Shown: one piece after another, positions 33,848-41,798 of the stretch
How the letters are laid out: each line of letters begins with the position of its first letter
How positions within the stretch are numbered: position 1 is the first letter of the stretch
Assembly: GCF_009677585.1 (NCBI RefSeq)
Contig: NZ_WKYV01000022.1
Location: forward strand, 5,502 to 69,501
Direction: 5' to 3'
Length of the DNA: 64,000 nt
Source of the DNA: Lactonifactor sp. BIOML-A5
Lineage (GTDB): Bacteria; Bacillota; Clostridia; Lachnospirales; Lachnospiraceae
Translations under genes and position numbers: made by a program
The notes under the pieces: generated by a model
Told to the model about the DNA's origin: nothing
Database searches by the model: none
The model's input: the letters and a program-made list of their open reading frames with translations, nothing else

Positions 33848-35325
33848 GCTTTCTCTCCTCCTTTCACTCTCTCCAGATTAGGCTCCTCGTATGACCTGGT
33901 CTGCTCAAAGGCATAGGCTGCTCTAATGATTTTCTTCTCCTGAAAACAGTCGCCTATCAGCTGCAGTCCAATGGGCAGTCCTTTGGAATCTGTTCCGCAG
34001 GGAACGCTCATTCCGGGTAAACCCGCCAGATTGACAGAGATCGTATAAATATCCCCCAGATACATTTTCAGCGGATCTTCCAGAGATTCCCCCAGTTTTG
34101 GGGCGGTTGTGGGAGCTACCGGTCCTAAAATCAAATCATATTTCTGAAATGCTTTGTCAAATGCCTGTTTGATGAGAGCCTTTGTCCGCAGAGCCTTCAG
34201 ATAATAGGCATCATAGTAACCGGAGCTCAGTACAAAGGAACCCAGCATAATTCTACGTTTTACTTCCGGTCCAAAACCTTCGGACCGGCTCTTTTTGTAC
34301 ATACTGTGGAGGCCGTCATACTCCTTTGTCCGGTATCCGTATTTGACCCCGTCGAATCGGGAAAGATTGGAGCTGGCTTCTGCAGATGCGATAACATAAT
34401 ATGCAGGAATTGCATATTCAACCAGACTCAACTCAAATTCCTCCACGCTGGCCCCTTTCTCCTCCAGGACTTTTGCCGCACGAAGGACAGCAGATTTGAC
34501 CTCGGGCTCCAGCCCTTCTCCCAGATAATCCCTGGGAATTCCTATTTTCATGCCTTTTACGTCGTCCACCAGAGCGGCTGTAAAATCATAGGACTCCCGC
34601 TGAACAGATGTGCTGTCTTTTTTATCATAAGAAGCAATTGTTTCTAATATAGCCGCGCAGTCTGCCACATCTCTGGCTACCGGCCCTATCTGGTCCAGAG
34701 ACGAACCATATGCAATCAGTCCATATCGGGATACAGTTCCGTAGGTGGGTTTGATACCAGTCACGCCGCAGAAGGAACTGGGCTGGCGGATAGAACCGCC
34801 GGTGTCGGATCCAAGGGCATAAAAACATTCCCCCGCCGCCACTGCCGCACAGGATCCGCCTGAGGAGCCCCCGGGCACATGGTCAGTGTTCCAGGGATTC
34901 CTGGTTATGCCGTATGCTGAAGTCTCTGTTGTACTTCCCATGGCAAACTCATCCATATTTGTCTTCCCCAATATCACAGCTCCCTGCCGCTCCAGGTTCC
35001 GGACAGCTTCCGCTGTGTAGGTGGGTACAAAGTTTCCCAGGATGTTGGAGCTGCAGGTTGTAAGCATCCCCTCTGTGCATAGGTTATCTTTCAGCGCTGC
35101 AGGCACTCCGGCCAGGGGACCGGTCAACGTCCCTTCGTCTATTCTCTTTTGTATATGCTCGGCCTGCTCCAGTGCCTTTTTTCCATCCGTTGTAACATAG
35201 CAGTGCAGAGCGCTGTCCAATTTTCCTATCTGTTCCAGAGACGCCTCCACTGCCTCTCTCACACTGATTTCCTTCTCTTTTATCTTTTGGCCAAGCTGGA
35301 CTGCCGTTAATGATAAGATACTCAT
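33844..35325 (-). CDS. gatA: Asp/Glu-tRNA amidotransferase subunit A
   Basis: A 493-residue amidase-signature enzyme that releases ammonia from glutamine. The catalytic Ser-cisSer-Lys set can be placed: Lys in VPAALKDNLCTEG and the serines in VPGGSSGGSCAAVAAG and DTGGSIRQPSSFCG. Length is typical. The start is 12 bases after the gatC stop, and its stop overlaps gatB. Together with GatB and GatC it forms the membrane-free heterotrimer that supplies Asn-tRNA and/or Gln-tRNA. Confidence 0.95.
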   Translation of the reverse strand: MSILSLTAVQLGQKIKEKEISVREAVEASLEQIGKLDSALHCYVTTDGKKALEQAEHIQKRIDEGTLTGPLAGVPAALKDNLCTEGMLTTCSSNILGNFVPTYTAEAVRNLERQGAVILGKTNMDEFAMGSTTETSAYGITRNPWNTDHVPGGSSGGSCAAVAAGECFYALGSDTGGSIRQPSSFCGVTGIKPTYGTVSRYGLIAYGSSLDQIGPVARDVADCAAILETIASYDKKDSTSVQRESYDFTAALVDDVKGMKIGIPRDYLGEGLEPEVKSAVLRAAKVLEEKGASVEEFELSLVEYAIPAYYVIASAEASSNLSRFDGVKYGYRTKEYDGLHSMYKKSRSEGFGPEVKRRIMLGSFVLSSGYYDAYYLKALRTKALIKQAFDKAFQKYDLILGPVAPTTAPKLGESLEDPLKMYLGDIYTISVNLAGLPGMSVPCGTDSKGLPIGLQLIGDCFQEKKIIRAAYAFEQTRSYEEPNLERVKGGEKA

Positions 35326-35337
35326 GATGTTTTCCTC

Positions 35338-35631
35338 CTACTCTACCGTCTTAGGCACCTGAAAGGCTCCGTCCTTCTTTTCAGGTGCATTGGCCAGTAT
35401 ATTCTGTCTGTCATCCCCATTGGTTACAATATCCTCGCGGAAAACGTTATGGATGGGAAAGATGTGGGACATTGGCTCTACACCCTCAGTATTCAGTTCA
35501 TTCAGCTTATCAATATAATCCAGCATTCTTCCCATGTCACTTTTGGCCTGCTCCTTTTCCTCCTGGCTTAATTCCAGCTTCGCCAGTATTCCAACATACT
35601 CAATTGTCTCATCACTGATTCTCTCAGACAT
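35338..35631 (-). CDS. gatC: Asp/Glu-tRNA amidotransferase subunit C
   Basis: A 97-residue GatC, the clamp that holds GatA and GatB together. It shows the usual start [19 protein letters not shown] and the conserved [19 protein letters not shown] and FREDIV segments. It is first in the gat operon. The gene for a zinc-ribbon membrane protein lies 30 bases upstream in the same direction and may share the transcript that starts at aspS. Confidence 0.93.
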   Translation of the reverse strand: MSERISDETIEYVGILAKLELSQEEKEQAKSDMGRMLDYIDKLNELNTEGVEPMSHIFPIHNVFREDIVTNGDDRQNILANAPEKKDGAFQVPKTVE

Positions 35632-35661
35632 ACAATTTCTCCTTACTCTTCTGTCAGTCAG

Positions 35662-36759
35662 TTACCATAAACCATAGTATACCTTATAATCCAATGAGGT
35701 ACGTCTCTCACTGGGTACCATTTTAATCTCAAATCCTTCTGCGGATACCTTTGTTCCCTCCGGAAGATATAAATGCCTGACCTCTTGGCTGTATCCGGGA
35801 TACTCTTCGGTGCGCTGGGAATCCAGCAGAAAGCTAATTGTGTATGGGGATTCACCCCCGCCCGGCAGTTCTATCTCTAACAGCCCAAAATCATCTGGGG
35901 CACTTACATCGTAGGTTCCCGGGGGAAAGTCTGTTCCAGCCGTATTATATCCCTCCAGCGTCAGCTCATCGGTGAGAGGATTCGGCTCAGCCTCCTCCAT
36001 TGAGGATGTCTGGCCGTTTTCTGTCTCCAGAGTAAACACAGCCCCGCCGCTAATTTGAAGTACTGCACCCTGAAACATTTTCAAATCTGTGATTTCCTCA
36101 GGGTCATTTTCCTGAAAGCTTTCATATTGATAAACATTGTGCGCACTGTCCACAATATTAATATAACCAGTGCCGTCTTTTCGGGTGCATTTATAGATTC
36201 CCTCCGGGAGATCTATGCCAATCTGATAATATCCGGCCGACAGCTCTGCCTGAAAATACTCCCCTTCCTCCGGTATACTCTCATCCACATACTGATAGGG
36301 ATCATAGCTGTCCTGAAAATCCTGTAAGTTTTCTATAGAAGACAGGGTCTCCTCCACCCTCTTCTCCTGGTAGGCATCATATACAGATTTTCCGATATTA
36401 GGCAGAATTCCTATGACTGCAATAATTATAACTGCCCATAGTCCAGTCTTTTTGGCTGCTGGCTTTTTCCCGCTGCTGTGATAGTATTTCCCATAATTTT
36501 TCGGCCTCTCCCCTGCACTCCAGGCAGTTGAGTTTCCAGTTTTTTTTCTCTCACTGTCCGCGGCTTTCTTTACTTTCTCTTTCTTTTCTGACTCCTCTTT
36601 TTCATGAACATGTACATGGGTAAGTGGTTCCCTGTCACATTCCCCGCTGTTTAACCGGTAACTGTCGTCCGATTTCCTGTTGTCCATTCCACACTCTGTG
36701 CAGATGCCGTTTCTCACTCTGCCACCGCACAGAAAACAAGTTCCAATGTTTTTACTCAT
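35662..36759 (-). CDS. Zinc-ribbon, single-pass membrane protein of unknown function
   Basis: A 365-residue protein. The N-terminus is a zinc ribbon (CFLCGGRVRNGICTECG), followed by a charged low-complexity linker (Glu/Lys-rich, 50-100), one membrane segment (about 108-128) and an extracellular domain. That domain holds two related motifs: GYYQIGIDLPEGIYKC near 180 and GYNTAGTDFPPGTYDV near 275, each followed by a beta-rich stretch. The repeat suggests two tandem beta domains. The gene lies between aspS and gatC, all in one direction. I do not recognise a named family or function. Confidence 0.65.
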   Translation of the reverse strand: MSKNIGTCFLCGGRVRNGICTECGMDNRKSDDSYRLNSGECDREPLTHVHVHEKEESEKKEKVKKAADSERKKTGNSTAWSAGERPKNYGKYYHSSGKKPAAKKTGLWAVIIIAVIGILPNIGKSVYDAYQEKRVEETLSSIENLQDFQDSYDPYQYVDESIPEEGEYFQAELSAGYYQIGIDLPEGIYKCTRKDGTGYINIVDSAHNVYQYESFQENDPEEITDLKMFQGAVLQISGGAVFTLETENGQTSSMEEAEPNPLTDELTLEGYNTAGTDFPPGTYDVSAPDDFGLLEIELPGGGESPYTISFLLDSQRTEEYPGYSQEVRHLYLPEGTKVSAEGFEIKMVPSERRTSLDYKVYYGLW

Positions 36760-36813
36760 AAGCGCTTCCTATCTGCCTCCCCGGCTCTTTTTGGGGCGGC
36801 AGCTCCGCCCCTG

Positions 36814-38145
36814 TTACGGTTCCAATCTTGACAAATCTCTCGGAAAAAGTGTAGTTTCACGCACATTGTCTTCTCCGATGATCTTCATCGTAAGGCGCTC
36901 CAGTCCGATTCCCAGCCCACCGTGGGGCGGCATACCGTGTTTAAAGGTATCCAGATACTGCTCCAGCCCTTCCTCCGTCATTCCCCTGGCAGCTAACTTT
37001 TCAGTGAGCATCCGGTAGTCATGGATTCTCTGCCCTCCGGTGGTAATCTCAAGCCCTCTGAACAAAAGGTCAAAGCTCAGAGTAAATCTCCTGTCCTCCG
37101 GATCATCCATGGCATAAAAAGGTCTTTTCTTTGAAGGATAATGGGTCACAAACACAAAATCTGCGTCATATTCCTCTTTAAAATACTGGCTGATCAGTAC
37201 CTCTTCCTCAGGCTCCAAATCAAATGGATTGCGGATCTTACGACCGTATTTTTCTGCTGCCAGCTCTTTTGCTTTGTCAAAGCGGACTGCCGGAATCTCA
37301 TCCACCTTCGGGAGCATGATATCCAATATCTGAAGCTCTCTGGAGTACTCTTTTTTCAAAAGCTCCATGGTATACTGGAGAAATCCTATCTCCATAGCCA
37401 TGACGTCCTCAAATCCCTGGATAAACCCAAATTCCAGATCCAGGCTCGTATACTCATTCAGATGACGTTTTGTATTATGCTTCTCTGCCCGAAATACCGG
37501 CCCGGTTTCAAAAACCCTGTCAAAAACACCTACCATCATCTGTTTATACAGCTGAGGGCTCTGTTCCAGCACTGCAGGACGATGGAAATAATCCAGCTTA
37601 AAGATATTGGCTCCTCCCTCTGCTCCCTTTGCACCTATCTTGGGTGTATGAATCTCAGTAAAGCCCTGCTGATACAGGAAATCGCGGAACCCTCTGACCA
37701 CACCTTCCTGTATCTTAAACTTTGCCCGTTCTCTGATATTGCGCAGGGCAATGGGACGGTAATTTAATTTTGCTTCCAGGGATGTGTTCATCTTCCATTT
37801 AGATATAGCCAGCGGCATTGTCTCAGCAGGCTCGCTTAAGATTTTCAGGCCCCTGGCCTCTATCTCAATGCCGTTTGGAGCTTTCCCTGACTTTTTCAGA
37901 ACTCCGCATATCTCTACAGCCGCCCCCTCTTTAACTTCTTTGATATCAAATTCCGAGGTCTCCTGCTCATAAATACATTGTACCAGACCTTCCCGTTTTC
38001 TCAAAATAATAAATGCAACATTTCCCATATTCCGGATGGTGTGTACATTGCCATTCACTTTTACCTGATTACCTTCCATTCCCTCCTGAAGTAACTGGCA
38101 AATTTCTAATGTTTCCGGCTCTTTGACACCTTTTAAAAATTCCAT
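36814..38145 (-). CDS. aspS: Aspartyl-tRNA synthetase, archaeal-type (AspS2), probably non-discriminating
   Basis: A 443-residue class II synthetase. The N-terminal OB-fold (about 1-110) binds the anticodon. The core has motif 2 (FETGPVFRAEKHNT) and motif 3 (GLGIGLERLTMKI). It lacks the large GAD insertion of bacterial AspRS (about 590 residues), so it is the archaeal/eukaryotic form. Such enzymes next to gatCAB often charge both tRNA(Asp) and tRNA(Asn) with Asp, the latter then being amidated; that is inference here. ATG 38,145 has AAGGAGAG upstream; the frame stays open for 36 further codons in the leader without family similarity. It is under T-box control. Confidence 0.88.
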   Translation of the reverse strand: MEFLKGVKEPETLEICQLLQEGMEGNQVKVNGNVHTIRNMGNVAFIILRKREGLVQCIYEQETSEFDIKEVKEGAAVEICGVLKKSGKAPNGIEIEARGLKILSEPAETMPLAISKWKMNTSLEAKLNYRPIALRNIRERAKFKIQEGVVRGFRDFLYQQGFTEIHTPKIGAKGAEGGANIFKLDYFHRPAVLEQSPQLYKQMMVGVFDRVFETGPVFRAEKHNTKRHLNEYTSLDLEFGFIQGFEDVMAMEIGFLQYTMELLKKEYSRELQILDIMLPKVDEIPAVRFDKAKELAAEKYGRKIRNPFDLEPEEEVLISQYFKEEYDADFVFVTHYPSKKRPFYAMDDPEDRRFTLSFDLLFRGLEITTGGQRIHDYRMLTEKLAARGMTEEGLEQYLDTFKHGMPPHGGLGIGLERLTMKIIGEDNVRETTLFPRDLSRLEP

Positions 38146-38271
38146 AGTTTTCTCTCCTTTACATTTCATCCTGAATCCGGGAAGATGTGCACGTTCTTCA
38201 CCGTATGACTCTTGTTTCCATGGCTGCCACCTAATAATTTTGAAAAAGAACAAAGTATGGGTATATATGGA

Positions 38272-38377
38272 AGATTGCGCGAAAGCGCAATCTCCGCCTG
38301 CGGTGGGCTGTCGCAGTGTGATCCCCCGGAGGGTTTTTTGTTACATAGGGAATGAAGTTTCCTATATAACAAAAAAA
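38272..38377 (-). repeat. Three-hairpin insert between T-box terminator and aspS
   Basis: Three hairpins sit in a row. TTTTTTGTTA.ATAGG with CCTATGTAACAAAAAA is nearly perfect over 18 bp (38,334-38,377). CTGCG/CGCAG lies near 38,300-38,320. AGATTGCGC-GAAA-GCGCAATCT is a perfect 9-bp stem (38,272-38,293). None is needed for the T-box mechanism. The segment looks like an inserted repeat unit, or an additional leader structure. Confidence 0.5.
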
Positions 38378-38620
38378 TCCCGGAATATCCTTAGATATTC
38401 CGGGACGGGATCTCTTTGCTCCCGCGGTACCACCCGCGTTACAGGAGAGCTGCTATTGCTGTGCTCCTGTCACTCTGCACTTAACGCGTGCCACGTACCG
38501 ACCTACTACTGTTTCAACCGGTCTGCTCCAGAGTGTTCCCTATTGTCTCCTTCCCTCCATCAGCGCTCTCAGTCGGTGACGCCGAATTCCTGTCAAGTTT
38601 CAGAGAACAGAGTCTCTTTC
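38371..38620 (-). promoter_or_regulatory. T-box leader of aspS
   Basis: On the - strand the hallmark antiterminator sequence AACGCGGGTGGTACCGCGG is present (38,420-38,441). It is followed by a terminator hairpin (TCCCGGAATATC.../GATATTCCGGGA, 38,378-38,404) and a run of T. Stem I is closed by GUUCUC/GGGAAC (38,603-38,608 with 38,535-38,540). The triplet before the closing strand is GAC (38,545-38,547), an aspartate codon in the expected specifier position, followed by A. Uncharged tRNA(Asp) should allow read-through into aspS. The specifier assignment is by position only. Confidence 0.88.
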
Positions 38621-38838
38621 TTTGCATTTTCAAAATTTATGATATTGATAGTAGCACACTTAAAAGTACATTGCAAGGTGTTTTTTAGATTTTTATCTAA
38701 TTTTTTTCCTTTGATAGACGAAGGAGCCAGTACATGGTAGAATACGGACATAAACTAAAGTCCGAAGACAAGTAACTGTAATCGAGATATCAGCCTTTCA
38801 ACCATAGGCAAAAGGAGGTCTGTCCTATTAACGAAACA

Positions 38839-39387
38839 ATGGAGTTTTGCAATCGGGAAGAATTTAGAAATTGGCTGCAGCAGCACAGTCTGTCAGACAC
38901 AGGTATCTGGCTTCTATTTGGCAAAGCAGGGGGGCCGAAAACACTTAAGGCAAGTGAAGCGCTGGAAGAAGCCCTTTGTTTTGGCTGGATAGATGGGCAG
39001 ATGAAAAGTATTGATGATAAAACCTATAAAAAATATTTCTCCCTGCGCAGGGAAAACAGTAAATGGTCTGAAAAAAACAAAGAACTGGCCCAAAAGCTTG
39101 AATATCAGGGAAAAATGACCGACTACGGCAGGGCAAAAATAGACGAGGCAAAGAAAAACGGACAATGGGATGCTCCCAAAGCCCCAGCTGTTACAGAAGA
39201 TCAGATTTCATCTTTATCCGCTATATTAAAAGATTACGAACCTGCATATTCTAACTTTTTGTCCATGCCCTTATCCGTAAAGAAAACATATACCCGTGCC
39301 TACCTTGACGCAAAGACAGATAGGGGACGTGCCAAACGTCTGGCATGGATGGTAGAGAGGCTCAATAAAAATTTAAAGCCAATGTAA
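38839..39387 (+). CDS. YdeI/OmpD-associated-like protein
   Basis: A 182-residue soluble protein of the YdeI-like family (bacteriocin-protection type annotation). It shows FRNWLQQHSLSDTGIWLLF, EALEEALCFGWIDGQMKSID and the C-terminal DAKTDRGRAKRLAWMVERL. Biochemical role is unknown. The ATG at 38,839 has no site at usual spacing: AGGAGG is at 38,813-38,818, 20 bases away. An in-frame ATT at 38,827 stands eight bases after that site and would add MNET. The + strand gene diverges from the T-box leader. Confidence 0.8.
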   Translation: MEFCNREEFRNWLQQHSLSDTGIWLLFGKAGGPKTLKASEALEEALCFGWIDGQMKSIDDKTYKKYFSLRRENSKWSEKNKELAQKLEYQGKMTDYGRAKIDEAKKNGQWDAPKAPAVTEDQISSLSAILKDYEPAYSNFLSMPLSVKKTYTRAYLDAKTDRGRAKRLAWMVERLNKNLKPM

Positions 39388-39522
39388 CTGTCAGCATTCT
39401 CTTTTCTCAGGCGTTCTACCAGCTGCTTTTTTAATTTTATGTTGTACATTAAGGGGGTTTTGTTATATTATAAAGAATTAGAGAATATATATTTTAACCA
39501 ACACCAAAAAGGGAGAATAAAT

Positions 39523-40533
39523 ATGGAATCATTTATTATACCAGAGGGATATACCCCCCAGCTTAGTCTGTACGATACCCAGATAGGAATTAAAACTGTC
39601 AAAGACTTTTTTCAGCAGACACTGATCCAGCGCCTGAATCTGCTGAGAGTTTCCGCACCCCTGATCGTAACCCCCGAATCCGGCCTGAACGATAATCTGA
39701 ACGGGTTTGAGCGCCCGGTATCCTTCGGCATCAGAGAACAGGAGGATTCCCCGGCAGAGATCGTTCATTCCCTGGCAAAGTGGAAGCGTTATGCTCTTTA
39801 CAAATACGGTTTTTCCTACGGTGAAGGCCTGTATACAGATATGAACGCTATACGCCGGGATGAGGATACAGACAATATTCATTCCCTCTACGTGGACCAG
39901 TGGGACTGGGAAAAGATTCTCTCTAAAGAAGAGCGCACAGAACAAAAGCTGAAAGAGATCGTGGCAACGGTTTACAAAGTATTTAAAAAAACAGAGAAAT
40001 ATATGGCCATTCAATACGACTACATAGAAGAAATACTGCCAAAAGACATCTTCTTTATCACCTCCCAGGAATTAGAGGATAAATATCCGGGCTGCACCCC
40101 CAAGGAACGAGAATATAAAATCGCAAAAGAATATGGGGCTGTGTTTATCATGCAGATCGGTGACATCCTGGCATCCGGTGAAAAGCACGACGGCCGGGCA
40201 CCAGACTATGACGACTGGAGCCTTAACGGAGATATCATTGTCTACTATCCGGTTCTTGATATTGCCCTGGAACTCTCCTCCATGGGAATACGGGTAGATG
40301 AGGCTGCACTCCTCAGACAGCTGGAAAAAGCAGGATGTCCAGAACGGGCCAGCCTTCCATTCCAGAAAGCCGTCCTGGAGGGAAAGCTGCCCTACACCGT
40401 AGGAGGGGGAATCGGGCAGTCCCGTATCTGTATGTTCTTCCTGCGTAAGGTCCACATCGGAGAAGTGCAGGCCTCCATCTGGCCCCGAAAAACCTTAGAT
40501 TATGCCGAGGCACATGGGATACCATTACTTTAA
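39523..40533 (+). CDS. asnA: Ammonia-dependent asparagine synthetase
   Basis: A 336-residue AsnA, an aspartate-ammonia ligase related to class II tRNA synthetases, which makes free Asn from Asp, NH3 and ATP. Characteristic stretches: VSAPLIVTPESGLNDNLNG, ALYKYGFSYGEGLYTDMNA and the C-terminal GGGIGQSRICMFFLRK. GGGAG precedes ATG 39,523; the frame is open 28 codons further upstream without family similarity. It lies near aspS2 and gatCAB, so free and tRNA-bound Asn production are encoded together. The copy-2 palindromic repeat directly follows the stop. Confidence 0.93.
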   Translation: MESFIIPEGYTPQLSLYDTQIGIKTVKDFFQQTLIQRLNLLRVSAPLIVTPESGLNDNLNGFERPVSFGIREQEDSPAEIVHSLAKWKRYALYKYGFSYGEGLYTDMNAIRRDEDTDNIHSLYVDQWDWEKILSKEERTEQKLKEIVATVYKVFKKTEKYMAIQYDYIEEILPKDIFFITSQELEDKYPGCTPKEREYKIAKEYGAVFIMQIGDILASGEKHDGRAPDYDDWSLNGDIIVYYPVLDIALELSSMGIRVDEAALLRQLEKAGCPERASLPFQKAVLEGKLPYTVGGGIGQSRICMFFLRKVHIGEVQASIWPRKTLDYAEAHGIPLL

Positions 40534-40536
40534 AGT

Positions 40537-40600
40537 AAAAAGGGGACGTGTTCTTTCCAGAAAGAACACGTCCCAAAATGGATTCAGGGTGTCCCTTTTT
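40537..40600. repeat. Palindromic dispersed repeat, copy 2 (also a bidirectional terminator)
   Basis: Same plan as at 22,048: AAAAAGGGGAC ... GTCCCTTTTT ends enclosing GGGACGTGTTCTTT/AAAGAACACGTCCC, followed by CAAAAT. It begins three bases after the asnA stop and its last T belongs to the stop codon of the convergent HAD gene. Confidence 0.75.
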
Positions 40601-41262
40601 CACCCAGCCCTGTCCCCAATTCTATCTATCTGCTGTTTTACCTCCTCTATACTTCCCGCTATCCCATTCGCTTTCCTCAGTTCTTCCTGTTTTCCATACC
40701 CATACGTACAGCCAATTGCCGGAATCCCCCATCTCGCCCCTATCTCCATATCTTGAAACCGATCTCCTATTACAACATAGGCTCCCGGATGTTTCTTTTT
40801 TATTAAGGGAAATATCTTCCATTTTTTCTGATATCCATACGCTTCTGCAGGATAATATCCTGTAAAATATCTGTCCAGCTGAAATATTTTTCTGTGTTGT
40901 TCCAAATACGCAGTTTTGCAGTTACTGAGGAGCAGCAGAGCATGCCCTTCTTTTTTAAGTTCTTCCAGCATTACTTCCGCACCCGGATACAAATGTGCCT
41001 TTCCTGAAGCTGTCTGTTCTTCCATGAAGGTTCCAATGGCTTCGCTGTATGTCTCTTTTGCCCTGTCAGATAGCGAAGGCAGAAAGGCATTCCACATATC
41101 CCGGGGGCTGTATCCCAGCCATTTTATAATCTCTGTGTCTTTCCATTCCCGGTAAGGGGTAAGTCCGGCCTCTGTCATCCGGCGGTACACCTCCCGAAAA
41201 GCAGGTATATAGATTCTGGCACAGTCATGAAGGGTCCCGTCGTAATCAAACAAAAGATTCAT
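40600..41262 (-). CDS. HAD-superfamily phosphatase
   Basis: A 220-residue HAD hydrolase. Motif I is LFDYDGTLHDC (nucleophile D7 and acid D9), motif II LLLLSNCK, and motif III/IV VIGDRFQDMEIGARWGIP. The helical cap lies between residues 15 and 90. It starts four bases after the end of ribH and runs in the same direction as the riboflavin operon. A phosphatase acting on the pyrimidine-phosphate intermediate is a known missing step in riboflavin synthesis, and HAD enzymes do this in other bacteria, so it is a plausible but unproven candidate. A phosphoglycolate-phosphatase-like role is the alternative. Confidence 0.85.
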   Translation of the reverse strand: MNLLFDYDGTLHDCARIYIPAFREVYRRMTEAGLTPYREWKDTEIIKWLGYSPRDMWNAFLPSLSDRAKETYSEAIGTFMEEQTASGKAHLYPGAEVMLEELKKEGHALLLLSNCKTAYLEQHRKIFQLDRYFTGYYPAEAYGYQKKWKIFPLIKKKHPGAYVVIGDRFQDMEIGARWGIPAIGCTYGYGKQEELRKANGIAGSIEEVKQQIDRIGDRAG

Positions 41263-41266
41263 ACGG

Positions 41267-41734
41267 TTATCCCTGTATTTCCTGCATCAGATTTACCATC
41301 TCAATTGCCCCGGCCGCACAGTCAAATCCCTTATTTCCCGCTTTTGTTCCTGCCCTTTCGATCGCTTGCTCTATAGTATCTGTGGTTAGCACCCCAAACA
41401 TCACAGGAATATCGCTTTTCAGAGATACCTGGGCAATTCCTTTTGATACTTCACTGCACACGTAGTCATAATGGGAAGTGCTTCCTCTGATCACCGCACC
41501 CAGGCAGATCACTGCGTCATATTTTCCGCTTTTTGCCATCTGAGAGGCAATCAGAGGTATCTCAAATGCTCCAGGCACCCAGGCCAGGTCAATGCAGTCA
41601 TCTTCAACCCCATGACGCCGCAGTCCATCCACAGCACCTTCAATTAGTTTTGATACAATAAATTCATTAAAACGGGCAGCAACCATCCCCACCCTTATTT
41701 TTTCAGAAACCAGTTTTCCTTCATACACTCTCAT
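41267..41734 (-). CDS. ribH: 6,7-dimethyl-8-ribityllumazine synthase
   Basis: A 155-residue lumazine synthase, which joins the pyrimidine intermediate to the four-carbon DHBP and assembles into 60-mer capsids. Motifs: [45 protein letters not shown] (with the catalytic His region) and [24 protein letters not shown] precedes the ATG. It is the last riboflavin gene, followed after four bases by the HAD phosphatase gene. Confidence 0.95.
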   Translation of the reverse strand: MRVYEGKLVSEKIRVGMVAARFNEFIVSKLIEGAVDGLRRHGVEDDCIDLAWVPGAFEIPLIASQMAKSGKYDAVICLGAVIRGSTSHYDYVCSEVSKGIAQVSLKSDIPVMFGVLTTDTIEQAIERAGTKAGNKGFDCAAGAIEMVNLMQEIQG

Positions 41735-41798
41735 AACTTATCTGTCTCCTCCATTTTCATCTTATTTACATTTCCCATTAATCCCATATCCCCTATCC

